From: Sulfurovaceae bacterium
GTDB lineage: Bacteria; Campylobacterota; Campylobacteria; Campylobacterales; Sulfurovaceae
Reading direction: 5' to 3'
Assembly: GCA_029933395.1 (NCBI GenBank)
Contig: JAOZOG010000028.1
Location: forward strand, 1,273 to 10,606
DNA length: 9,334 bases
Shown: piece after piece, positions 1-6,584 of the stretch
Layout: every line of letters begins with the position of its first letter
Numbering within the stretch: position 1 is the first letter of the stretch
Notes under the pieces: generated by a model
The model's database searches: none
Told to the model about the DNA's origin: nothing
The model's input: only the letters and a program-made list of their open reading frames with translations
Made by a program: the position numbers and the translations under genes

Positions 1-194
1 CTGATGATCTTGGAGAGATTGAACGCGACGAAAGCCCCCAGAAGCCAAAAAGGGTCAGAGCGTCCGAGAAGCTGCAGAAGTGCGCTAAGATCGATATGGC
101 TGAAGACATAGTAGAGTGCCCATACGGTGATGAGGAGCTTGAGAAGGTTTTTGAGAAGTTTTTTCTCAGCCCTCCTGCTTGTCTGCGCGTCCAA
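1..194 (-). CDS. Flippase-like membrane protein (UPF0104/AglD, lysylphosphatidylglycerol synthase TM-domain type), N-terminal part only
   Basis: The reading frame runs off the left edge, so only about 64 N-terminal residues are visible. After a short basic stretch (EKKLLKNLLKLL) comes a hydrophobic segment (LLITVWALYYVFSHIDLSAL), then a second one starting at FWLLGAFVAF and followed by NLSKII. A first helix ending in a short 'hIDLs.LL.LL' loop and then a Trp-Leu-rich second helix is typical of the UPF0104/LPG-synthase TM family, whose members are linked to lipid or lipid-linked sugar handling. The only canonical in-frame start is TTG at 194, with GAGG six bases upstream; this makes a 29-base overlap with the GT2 gene before it, so translation is probably coupled. 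The tight link to two polyprenyl-sugar glycosyltransferases suggests a role in moving or using the lipid-linked sugar. Family assignment rests on a short N-terminus and is moderate. Confidence 0.6.
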   Translation of the reverse strand, partial: MDAQTSRRAEKKLLKNLLKLLITVWALYYVFSHIDLSALLQLLGRSDPFWLLGAFVAFNLSKII

Positions 195-1119
195 CGATCA
201 CCTCTTTGATGGCATAGGGTTTCTTGTGCTGCGACTCATAATAGGTACGGGTAATCAACTCTGCGATAAATCCTGTCGTAATCAGCTGCACACCCATAAA
301 AAGCAGCAGTACACCCAGGGTCAACAACGGCCTGTGGCCGATGTCGTGGCCCAAAAGCTTAATGATGAGCAAATAGAGATTGATCAGGATGCCGGGTATC
401 AGTGCCCCGATCCCCAGTGTACCAAAAAGGTGCATCGGATTGAGGCGGTACTTCTGCAGGAAAAGCATCAGCAGCAGATCGCTCATCACCCGTGTCGTGC
501 GTCCGATACCATATTTGGATTCACCATGGATGCGGGCATGGTGGCGGACGTTCATCTCGGTGATTTTTGCGCCATAGATCTTGGCGAGTACAGGAATGAA
601 ACGGTGCAGTTCGCCATAAAGCTCCAGATTTTTAGCGACATCGCTGGTAAAGACTTTGAGCGTACAGCCATAGTCGTTGATATAGACACCGGTTGTACGG
701 CGGATAATCCAGTTGGCGATCTTGCTGGGGATCTTGCGCAATACCATCCCGTCCTGACGGTTCAGCCTCCGGCCCGCAACGACATCCCAGCCCTCCGACT
801 CGAGCTTCTCGATCATAGCGGGAATATCCTCGGGGTCGTTCTGCAGGTCACCGTCAAGTGTCGCGATCAACTCCCCCTGAGCAGCCTCGATCCCTGCTGC
901 CATCGCAGTGGTCTGTCCATAGTTCCGATTGAAAACAAGGATTTTGGTATTGCTCCTGCCCCATTTTCCAACCTGTTCGACCGTCTTGTCACTGGAGCCG
1001 TCATCCACCAGAATCAGTTCATAGCTGCATCTGCCATCAAGTGCCGTGTAGACCGCATCGAGCAGTGGCTTGATATTCTTCTCTTCATTCATCACGGGTA
1101 TGACGACAGATAGTTTCAT
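166..1119 (-). CDS. Polyprenyl-phosphate glycosyltransferase, GT2 family (DPM1/ArnC/GtrB-like)
   Basis: This 317-residue protein should transfer a sugar from a nucleotide donor to undecaprenyl phosphate on the cytoplasmic face of the inner membrane. The GT-A domain starts at residue 1 (MKLSVVIPVMNEE), with nucleotide-binding DDGSSD at 39-44 and the metal/donor motif DGDLQNDP at 89-96; RIHGESKYG near 197-204 matches the conserved acceptor-side region of the family. Two C-terminal transmembrane helices lie at about 229-254 and 264-290, the GtrB/ArnC arrangement. It starts at ATG 1119, three bases after the ArnT-like gene stops, with an AGGA site that overlaps that stop codon. Family members use glucose, mannose, N-formyl-L-Ara4N or galacturonic acid; the sugar cannot be read from the sequence. 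The pairing with a GT-C enzyme is the usual two-step arrangement for periplasmic glycosylation. Confidence 0.88.
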   Translation of the reverse strand: MKLSVVIPVMNEEKNIKPLLDAVYTALDGRCSYELILVDDGSSDKTVEQVGKWGRSNTKILVFNRNYGQTTAMAAGIEAAQGELIATLDGDLQNDPEDIPAMIEKLESEGWDVVAGRRLNRQDGMVLRKIPSKIANWIIRRTTGVYINDYGCTLKVFTSDVAKNLELYGELHRFIPVLAKIYGAKITEMNVRHHARIHGESKYGIGRTTRVMSDLLLMLFLQKYRLNPMHLFGTLGIGALIPGILINLYLLIIKLLGHDIGHRPLLTLGVLLLFMGVQLITTGFIAELITRTYYESQHKKPYAIKEVIVGRADKQEG

Positions 1120-1122
1120 AGT

Positions 1123-2688
1123 TTATTCCTTTGTCTTCTTGCGGGGGCCTTCTATTTTGGCAAGGATAATACCATGTTTTTCATACAGTATCGTATAGGC
1201 AGTGAAGGCTTCCAGATGGTTTTTGCGGGTCAAAACAATCTCTCCAGCCTTGGGCGCATCGCGCTTGACGATGGCTTCCCGGTAGACGATGAAGCTGGGC
1301 ATATTGAACTTCCAGAGATGCACATCGTAGCCCCTCTTTTTTGCGATCAATGCCGCTTCTTTGATCGGTACCTGCGCAATGGCAGCGTACGTTGGGATAA
1401 CCTGCCAGCTGACGGTGATGATGGTAGCGAGACCGACAGCAGCGAGCTTGAAGATCCGACTGACCCTTTTGCTCTGCATCAGCCAGATGGTTGCAGAAAT
1501 GAGGAGAACGAAATAGAGATACCACCCCCATCCAAACTCGGAAGGGGCGCTCTCAAGCATAATGCGCGTAAAAGGGTGTTTGACATAAGGCTGTGCCAGC
1601 GATGCGACAATCGGCAGAAAGAGGAGAATGACAAAAAGAAGAAGTGGAGGCAACAGAAGCAATCTGTCTGATTTGATCTTGGGAATCATCAATGCCATAA
1701 AGATAAAGAGCGGCGTGTAGCCATAGATGACATAGTGAGGCAGCTTGGTACCCGAAAAAGAGAAAAAGAGAAAAACGAAGAGAAACCAGATGATCAAAAA
1801 GCGCAGCAGATCATCGGCGAACCATGAGCGAAAGTTTCTCAATGAGCGCAGGAACAGGGTCGTGTAAGGCAGTACGCCTACCAATACGACAGGAATGTAG
1901 TAAAAAAGGCTTCCGCTGTGCCCTTCAAAAGAGGTATTGAAGCGATTGAGGTTGTGTTTGAGGAAAAAACCATCGATGAAAGCCTCTCCCTGATCGAGAT
2001 ACTCCAGCAGATACCAGGGGCCTGCGATCAGCAGAAAAATCAAAATACCGATCGGATTGAAAACCATTTGCACCCAGAGTTTCAGCTCTTTTTTGGAAGC
2101 AAGAAAGAGAAAGCTGACTGCCAGCGGTATCAGAATAGCAACCGGCCCTTTAGTGAGGGCTCCCAGCGCAATCAGGGCAAAGATCGCGTAAAGCGTGGAT
2201 CGTTTTCGCTCGAGGGTATAGCAGTAGATCAGGAACATTGTCGAAGCGATGAAAAGATTGAGCAGCGAATCGGCAATCGCTGCCTTGGCAATGATGGTAA
2301 TCTGCAGTGCCGTCGCCATCATAAAGGCTGCCATCAACGCGGTATTGTGTGAATAGAAACGGCGCGTAAAGCGGTAGAGCAAAACAACCCAGACCGTCGC
2401 TGCCAATGCAGATGGAAAGCGCAGGGCAAACTCGTCAAGGCCAAAGCTCTTGACAGAAAGCGCCTGCAGCCAATAGATGAGGATGGGTTTATCGAAACGC
2501 AATGCTCCATTGAGGTAGGTCGTCAGATAATTACCACTGGCAAGCATCTCGCGTGTCGCTTCACTGAAAGCCCCCTCATCGAGATCGAAGAGCGGTACCC
2601 CTCCGAGATTGAACCAAAAACCAAAAAAGATCGCAGCGATGAGCAGAATCCAGGGAAGCCTCTGCTCCAACTCTCTAGGATTTGACAT
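1123..2688 (-). CDS. ArnT/PMT-type GT-C glycosyltransferase (GT39/GT83-like), integral membrane
   Basis: This 521-residue polytopic protein probably transfers a sugar from a polyprenyl phosphate donor to an acceptor on the periplasmic side, as ArnT does to lipid A and as the Rgt enzymes do to LPS. Residues 35-48 (DLDEGAFSEATREM) hold the acidic loop after the first helix that carries the catalytic Asp in the GT-C family. RFDKP at 64-68 and LRFPSAL at 89-95 follow, then LTKGP at 178-182 and a GTKLPHY loop at 313-319, all typical of ArnT-like proteins. Many hydrophobic segments fill residues 12-420, and a soluble domain of about 90 residues ends the protein. It starts at ATG 2688 with GGGAGG six bases upstream and overlaps the PAP2 gene by 14 bases. 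Substrate is unknown; family confidence is high. Confidence 0.87.
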   Translation of the reverse strand: MSNPRELEQRLPWILLIAAIFFGFWFNLGGVPLFDLDEGAFSEATREMLASGNYLTTYLNGALRFDKPILIYWLQALSVKSFGLDEFALRFPSALAATVWVVLLYRFTRRFYSHNTALMAAFMMATALQITIIAKAAIADSLLNLFIASTMFLIYCYTLERKRSTLYAIFALIALGALTKGPVAILIPLAVSFLFLASKKELKLWVQMVFNPIGILIFLLIAGPWYLLEYLDQGEAFIDGFFLKHNLNRFNTSFEGHSGSLFYYIPVVLVGVLPYTTLFLRSLRNFRSWFADDLLRFLIIWFLFVFLFFSFSGTKLPHYVIYGYTPLFIFMALMIPKIKSDRLLLLPPLLLFVILLFLPIVASLAQPYVKHPFTRIMLESAPSEFGWGWYLYFVLLISATIWLMQSKRVSRIFKLAAVGLATIITVSWQVIPTYAAIAQVPIKEAALIAKKRGYDVHLWKFNMPSFIVYREAIVKRDAPKAGEIVLTRKNHLEAFTAYTILYEKHGIILAKIEGPRKKTKE

Positions 2689-3310
2689 AGAGGGCCTCCC
2701 TGGGGAAAATCATATGGTAGAGGATCAGTGTCGTCATAACGCCCAGCCATCCGCCAATGATCACGTCACTGAGATAGTGCTGCGTCAGGATCACGCGGCT
2801 GAGCGATATAAGGATACCTATAGCAATCAACCAGGCCCGGTAGCGGGGAAAAAGCAACGCAAAGGCGAGCCAGACAGCCATCGCTGTCGTGGCGTGCCCC
2901 GAGGGAAAAGAGCGGTAGAGCACATCGAGCTTACCCCAGAAAAAACCGTAGAGTTGCTCATCGGCATAGAGCTGCGGCCGGGCACGTCCAAAGATCACTT
3001 TGACAATATTGACAAGGATACCCGAAATGATTGTCGTCGAAAGGATGAGCAGTGCTGCATCGGATTGTTTTGGTTTTTTGTCGATCCAGTAAATGAAAAG
3101 AATCAATGAAACGATAATGTACCAGGTCGATTTGCCCAAATCGGTCAGGAGCTCTATGGGATAGAGAGAGGGATCTCTACGATAGGGGTAGAGCCGCTCA
3201 AAAAGCGGCAGATCTATCCAAAAATAGCTGATAAGGACAAGAACAAAGAGGAGAAAAGTCAGCCAAACCCACTGCTTCTTCAGCTCGACACCACACACTG
3301 TATTGCTCAA
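2675..3310 (-). CDS. PAP2-family membrane phosphatase (LpxE/LpxF/PgpB/BcrC-like)
   Basis: This is an integral membrane lipid phosphatase of 211 residues from the start chosen here. All three PAP2 signature motifs are intact: K-x6-RP at 104-112 (KVIFGRARP), PSGH at 136-139, and SR-x5-H-x3-D at 171-182 with the catalytic His 178. About five or six hydrophobic helices surround them. The start is probably TTG at 3310: AGGAG lies eight bases upstream and the TTG overlaps the epimerase TGA as TTGA. The in-frame ATG at 3337 has no ribosome site and would add nine non-hydrophobic residues. Known family members remove phosphate from undecaprenyl pyrophosphate, phosphatidylglycerol phosphate or lipid A. 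The place between an epimerase and an ArnT-like gene points to lipid carrier recycling or lipid A dephosphorylation; the sequence does not decide which. Confidence 0.88.
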   Translation of the reverse strand: MSNTVCGVELKKQWVWLTFLLFVLVLISYFWIDLPLFERLYPYRRDPSLYPIELLTDLGKSTWYIIVSLILFIYWIDKKPKQSDAALLILSTTIISGILVNIVKVIFGRARPQLYADEQLYGFFWGKLDVLYRSFPSGHATTAMAVWLAFALLFPRYRAWLIAIGILISLSRVILTQHYLSDVIIGGWLGVMTTLILYHMIFPREALYVKS

Positions 3311-4323
3311 TACCCATACTCCTGTGCACGATACCATTCGACATATTTGGCGATACCTGCTTCGATCAGGGTTTTGGGGTCATAACCGATCAGCCGTCTG
3401 GCTTTGGAGATATCGGCATAGGTTTGAGGGACGTCTCCCGGCTGCATTGGCAGCATATCGATGATCGCTTTTTTGCCTACCGCACTTTCGATATGCGCCA
3501 CCAACTCCTGAAGCGTCGTAGTCTGCGACTCGCCAAGATTGAGGATCTCGTAGACACTGGACTCTTTTTCGATATAGCGAAGTGCCGCGAGTACCCCCTC
3601 GATAATATCGTCGATATAGGTATAGTCACGTCGGGTGCTGCCGTCACCGTAAAAAGGAATCGTCTCGCCGTGGTCTACCATACGGGTAAATTTGCTGATC
3701 GCCAGATCAGGCCGCTGTCTGGGGCCATAGACGGTAAAGAAGCGCAGCCCCACCATATCGATACCATAGAGATGATGATAGGTATGGGCAAGGAGTTCGT
3801 TGGCTTTTTTCGTCATTGCGTAGGGTGAGATGGGGTAGTCGACCAGGTCCTCTTCGCTGAAGGGGACTTTTTTGTTTTCGCCGTAGACCGAGGAGCTGGA
3901 GGCATAGATCACCTTTTTGACATCGAAGGATTTTGCCATCTCGAAGATATTCTGCGTACCGACGATATTGACTTCGGTGTAGAGCGGAGCATTGTCGATG
4001 GAGGGGCGGACACCTGCCTTGGCGGCAATATGGATGATGGTGATCTGCTTTCCGGCCTCTTTCAACCCCGTGAAGATGGATTCGAGCAGTTCACGATCAC
4101 GGATATCACCCTCGACCCATCGAAATCTCGAGGGCTCGATACCTTCGTTTTGCATTGCTGCTTCGATAGCCTGCAGATTGCGGTGCTTGATCGCCGGATC
4201 GTAAAAAGGGTCGAAATTGTCGAGTGTGACGACTTCCCGCCCCCCTCTCAGGAGTGCTTCGCAGAGATGCGATCCGATAAAACCGGCACCTCCGGTCACG
4301 AAACATACTTGATTGCTTCCCAC
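3307..4323 (-). CDS. NAD-dependent sugar-nucleotide epimerase (SDR family; likely UDP-glucuronate 4-epimerase or GalE-like)
   Basis: This 338-residue cytoplasmic extended short-chain dehydrogenase/reductase probably inverts C4 of a UDP-sugar. The NAD-binding glycine motif TGGAGFIGS is at 10-18, SSSSVYG at 142-148 contains the catalytic Ser/Thr position, and YAMTK at 168-172 supplies the catalytic Tyr and Lys. NFDPFYDP at 36-43 and RFFTVYGPRQRPDLAI at 194-209 resemble bacterial UDP-glucuronate 4-epimerases (LpsL/CapI group) more than Leloir GalE, but this is from memory and related GalE-like enzymes share them. The start is GTG at 4323, with AGAAGG seven bases upstream; no usable in-frame ATG exists nearby. 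It is the first gene of the envelope operon and would supply the sugar for the downstream glycosyltransferases. Confidence 0.87.
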   Translation of the reverse strand: MGSNQVCFVTGGAGFIGSHLCEALLRGGREVVTLDNFDPFYDPAIKHRNLQAIEAAMQNEGIEPSRFRWVEGDIRDRELLESIFTGLKEAGKQITIIHIAAKAGVRPSIDNAPLYTEVNIVGTQNIFEMAKSFDVKKVIYASSSSVYGENKKVPFSEEDLVDYPISPYAMTKKANELLAHTYHHLYGIDMVGLRFFTVYGPRQRPDLAISKFTRMVDHGETIPFYGDGSTRRDYTYIDDIIEGVLAALRYIEKESSVYEILNLGESQTTTLQELVAHIESAVGKKAIIDMLPMQPGDVPQTYADISKARRLIGYDPKTLIEAGIAKYVEWYRAQEYGY

Positions 4324-4351
4324 TGAAATCCCTTCTTGAAATTAGAAAACT

Positions 4352-4360
4352 ATTATATCA
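4352..4360 (-). promoter_or_regulatory. Extended -10 promoter of the envelope sugar operon
   Basis: Read on the minus strand, this is TGA followed by a perfect TATAAT, an extended -10 element, in the 58-base gap between the exonuclease gene and the epimerase gene. No good -35 hexamer is seen 16-18 bases upstream, which is common for Campylobacterota housekeeping sigma promoters. A start near 4345 would leave a leader of about 22 bases holding the AGAAGG ribosome site. The element suggests the sugar operon is transcribed independently of trpF and the exonuclease gene, although no terminator separates them. Confidence 0.6.
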
Positions 4361-4381
4361 AAGTTATTGGAAGATGCCGCC

Positions 4382-5206
4382 TTAAACACTATGCCTCTTG
4401 GTCGCCCCGGACTCCCTGTTGGCCTTTTGTTTTTTCTTTCGCTCTTTTCGGCTCGAAACGGAAAACTGCAGCAGGTCATCTGTCGTCCTGACAGATTCCG
4501 GCAGGTTCTCGAAACTCTTCTGCATCACCCTGAAAGCACTGACAGCATCACTGTAGGCGCGGTGATGGACGGCATTTTCGATGCCCAGTGATTTATTGAG
4601 ATAGGCGAGGCCATAGCGTTCGCTTTCAAAGGTACGCCGGGCAAGGTCGATGGTGCAGAGCCGGGGATTTCCGATATCGCCCAATCCAAAACGGTTGAAA
4701 GAGGCGGTGAGAAAACTATAGTCAAAAGAGGCATTATGGGCGACAAACACCGCATCCCCCATAAATTCCCGCAAGGCAGTCAATGCTGCCCTGCGTGTCG
4801 GAGCACCGATCAGGTCAGAGGGCTCGATGCCGGTAACCTTCGTGATATACTCCGGCAAAAAGGCACACTCGACGAATGTTTCGAGGCGATCGACAATGAT
4901 ACCCTTCTCAACCATCACTGCACCGATCTCGATCACCTGGGATGTCCCCGGCTTGCTGCCATTGGTTTCGATATCGATAATGCAGTAGCGCTGCTCCCGA
5001 TAAGAGGTAAAGCAGGTCTCCAGACGATAGCTTTCCTCCCCTGTCTCACGGATCGGATATCCCGAAGCCTGCAAAAGAAAAAAAATCGTATCCGCCTCTT
5101 CAAAAAGCGTCGTATAGCGTGTCACGATCTGCGCATACTGCTCTTTGGGGATCTCCCCTCCACTCTTGCGAAAAGCGGTAGTCAGTACGTCAAAGACTTT
5201 TTGCAT
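4382..5206 (-). CDS. DnaQ-like 3'-5' exonuclease (DEDDh)
   Basis: A 274-residue exonuclease of the DNA polymerase III epsilon/RNase T superfamily, acting on 3' ends in the cytoplasm. ExoI motif DIETNG at 78-83 gives Asp78 and Glu80; ExoII VAHNASFDYSFL at 155-166 gives Asp162; ExoIII HRAYSDA at 215-221 gives His215 and Asp220, so all DEDDh residues are present. The catalytic domain is preceded by about 72 residues of predicted helical sequence and followed by a strongly basic tail (252-274). QFSVSS at 247-252, just after the nuclease domain, could be a sliding-clamp motif. It starts at ATG 5206, overlaps trpF by 17 bases and has no clear Shine-Dalgarno site, implying coupling. C. jejuni carries a gene annotated dnaQ beside rpe, as I recall. 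Whether it is the replicative proofreader or a repair nuclease is open. Confidence 0.86.
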   Translation of the reverse strand: MQKVFDVLTTAFRKSGGEIPKEQYAQIVTRYTTLFEEADTIFFLLQASGYPIRETGEESYRLETCFTSYREQRYCIIDIETNGSKPGTSQVIEIGAVMVEKGIIVDRLETFVECAFLPEYITKVTGIEPSDLIGAPTRRAALTALREFMGDAVFVAHNASFDYSFLTASFNRFGLGDIGNPRLCTIDLARRTFESERYGLAYLNKSLGIENAVHHRAYSDAVSAFRVMQKSFENLPESVRTTDDLLQFSVSSRKERKKKQKANRESGATKRHSV

Positions 5207-5780
5207 GGGCGATAAACTTTTTTACTTTGAGCGGATCCTTGATCCCTTTGTCCGCTTCCGTACCTGAACTGACATCGACCGCATAAAACCCATACGGCTT
5301 CAGCTCTTCGACATTCTCAGGTGTCAAACCGCCTGCCAGAATGATCTTCGAGCAGTCGACACCCTCGAACCACTCGAGGTTGAGCCGCTTGCCGCTGCCG
5401 CCGTAGGCTTCGCAGTAGGCATCGACAAGACGATATCTCTCTTGAAATCTCTTCACGTCCTCCTGTTTTTTCGCCCTGACGACAGGAAGCGATTTGATCT
5501 GCAGATGACCGAGGAAAGACTCATCCACATCGAAATGAATCTGCGCCAGACCCATGCCGCTCTCGAGACAGATACGGTCGATCTCTTCAGGCGACTCATT
5601 GACAAACAAACCAACCCGCTCCACAAAAGGGGGCAACTTCCGTGTAATCTCGGCAGCAGCCTCAGGAGTAATGAAGCGGGGGGATTTCTCATAAAAGACA
5701 AACCCGAGTGCATCTGCCCCCACCTCGACAGCCTGCAGTGCATCGTTCAGATTGGTGATACCGCAAATCTTGACTCTCAC
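5190..5780 (-). CDS. trpF: Phosphoribosylanthranilate isomerase
   Basis: TrpF catalyses the Amadori rearrangement of N-(5-phosphoribosyl)anthranilate to CdRP, the third step of tryptophan synthesis, in the cytoplasm. The 196-residue protein is a (beta/alpha)8 barrel of normal length for the family. RVKICGIT at 2-9 contains the catalytic Cys7, GADALGFVFYEKSPR lies at 21-35, and LAGGLTPENV (about 149-158) and AVDVSSGTE (about 168-176) hold the phosphate-binding loops and the catalytic Asp of VDVSSG. The start is GTG at 5780 with GGAGGAG five bases upstream. That GTG overlaps the stop of the 29-codon ORF before it (GTGA). No other trp gene is in the window, so the pathway genes are dispersed here. 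The exonuclease gene overlaps its 3' end. Confidence 0.95.
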   Translation of the reverse strand: MRVKICGITNLNDALQAVEVGADALGFVFYEKSPRFITPEAAAEITRKLPPFVERVGLFVNESPEEIDRICLESGMGLAQIHFDVDESFLGHLQIKSLPVVRAKKQEDVKRFQERYRLVDAYCEAYGGSGKRLNLEWFEGVDCSKIILAGGLTPENVEELKPYGFYAVDVSSGTEADKGIKDPLKVKKFIAHAKSL

Positions 5781-5866
5781 AGCAACTCCTCCGACAAAAC
5801 AAGCCCCAGCTCATCCACTATAGGTATCAAACAGAGATAGCTATCCAGAAACGCTCTGTATCTCAC
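5777..5866 (-). CDS. Possible 29-residue small protein between rpe and trpF
   Basis: This short frame fills the whole 82-base space between rpe and trpF. Its GTG start (5866-5864) overlaps the rpe TGA as GTGA, and its TGA (5779-5777) overlaps the trpF GTG, again as GTGA. The protein begins with a basic MRYRAFLDSY and continues with a mixed hydrophobic/acidic stretch ending LGLVLSEELL, so it could form an amphipathic helix. No canonical start lies further upstream, because the frame is closed 36 bases before the GTG. The ribosome site is weak (AAGAG about eight bases upstream), so expression would depend on coupling to rpe. I do not recognise the family. It could equally be a translated spacer whose role is to carry ribosomes from rpe to trpF. 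Confidence 0.5.
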   Translation of the reverse strand: MRYRAFLDSYLCLIPIVDELGLVLSEELL

Positions 5867-6519
5867 GCTTCGCTCTTCGCTTTCAATGAAGCGATCGCCT
5901 CTTCAACTCCTTCAGGGTGCTTATAGACATAGGAGCCGGCGACGACTACATCCACGCCTGCCTCTTTGAGCATATGGACATTGATATCATTCACACCACC
6001 ATCCACTTCGATCAGGCACTCCGGGTTGCGTTTTTCGATCAGCTCTTTAAGCCGGACTGCTCTCTCGAGGACGGAGGGGATGAATTTTTGGCCGCCAAAT
6101 CCCGGATTGACACTCATCAGCAGTACCATATCAAGATCTTCGACCAGAAACTCAATGGCTTCGGGCGGTGTATGGGGATTGAGGACAATCGCAGGCCGAA
6201 TTCCCAAAGATCGGATCTTCTGTACCAGGCGATGCGGATGCTTCTCCTCTTCGATATGAAAGGAGAGGTACCCCGGCTTCAAGGGGGCAAAGAGATCGAC
6301 AAAAAAACTGTTGTTCTCCACCATCAGATGGATGTCCAGAGGTTTGGTCGCCGCTTCTGCCACCGCTTCGACGACCACGGGGCCGATCGTCAGATTGGGG
6401 ACGAAATGCCCATCCATTACATCGACATGAACCAGGTCACATCCCCCTTCACAAATCGCTTGGACATCCCTCGCAAGATGGCCAAAGTCCGCCGATAAAA
6501 TACTGGGTGCTACCAACAT
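5863..6519 (-). CDS. rpe: Ribulose-phosphate 3-epimerase
   Basis: Rpe interconverts D-ribulose 5-phosphate and D-xylulose 5-phosphate in the pentose phosphate pathway. It is a metal-dependent TIM barrel of 218 residues, the usual length. APSILSADF at 4-12 is the N-terminal signature; HVDVMDG at 31-37 gives metal ligand His31 and catalytic Asp33; DIHLMV at 62-67 gives His64; SVNPGFGGQKF at 136-146 is the phosphate-side loop; and EVDGG at 171-175 gives the second catalytic Asp173. The start is taken as ATG 6519, which has GAGGA about seven bases upstream; the TTG at 6525 lies almost on the ribosome site and is less likely. It is first in an rpe - small ORF - trpF - exonuclease transcription unit with its own promoter. 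Confidence 0.96.
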   Translation of the reverse strand: MLVAPSILSADFGHLARDVQAICEGGCDLVHVDVMDGHFVPNLTIGPVVVEAVAEAATKPLDIHLMVENNSFFVDLFAPLKPGYLSFHIEEEKHPHRLVQKIRSLGIRPAIVLNPHTPPEAIEFLVEDLDMVLLMSVNPGFGGQKFIPSVLERAVRLKELIEKRNPECLIEVDGGVNDINVHMLKEAGVDVVVAGSYVYKHPEGVEEAIASLKAKSEA

Positions 6520-6543
6520 ACTCAAGTCCTCATTTTTTTGCAG

Positions 6544-6552
6544 ATTATAACA
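6544..6552 (-). promoter_or_regulatory. Extended -10 promoter of the rpe operon
   Basis: On the minus strand this is TGT followed by a perfect TATAAT, in the 65-base gap between the protease stop and the rpe start. It has the same TGn-TATAAT build and similarly short leader (start near 6537) as the promoter before the epimerase gene. There is no convincing -35 box. The element implies rpe, the small ORF, trpF and the exonuclease gene are transcribed separately from the upstream protease gene. Confidence 0.6.
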
Positions 6553-6584
6553 TACCTACATAGTGGAATATCCAAACCTGCGCA

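Noticed and set aside
127..1113. Open plus-strand frame of 328 codons opposite the GT2 gene
   Set aside because: It lies wholly antisense to a gene with clear family motifs, its protein is low in recognisable structure and rich in Cys/His/Gln as antisense frames are, and no ribosome site supports it.
3311..3337. ATG 3337 as the PAP2 start
   Set aside because: No ribosome site, and it lengthens the overlap with the epimerase gene; TTG 3310 has AGGAG at eight bases and a TTGA stop/start overlap.
5863..5900. Programmed -1 frameshift joining Rpe to the 29-codon ORF
   Set aside because: No X XXY YYZ slippery site is present near the rpe end and Rpe already has its normal length; a GTGA restart explains the layout.
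6520..6525. TTG 6525 as the rpe start
   Set aside because: It is one base from the GAGGA site, too close to initiate; the ATG two codons later has good spacing.
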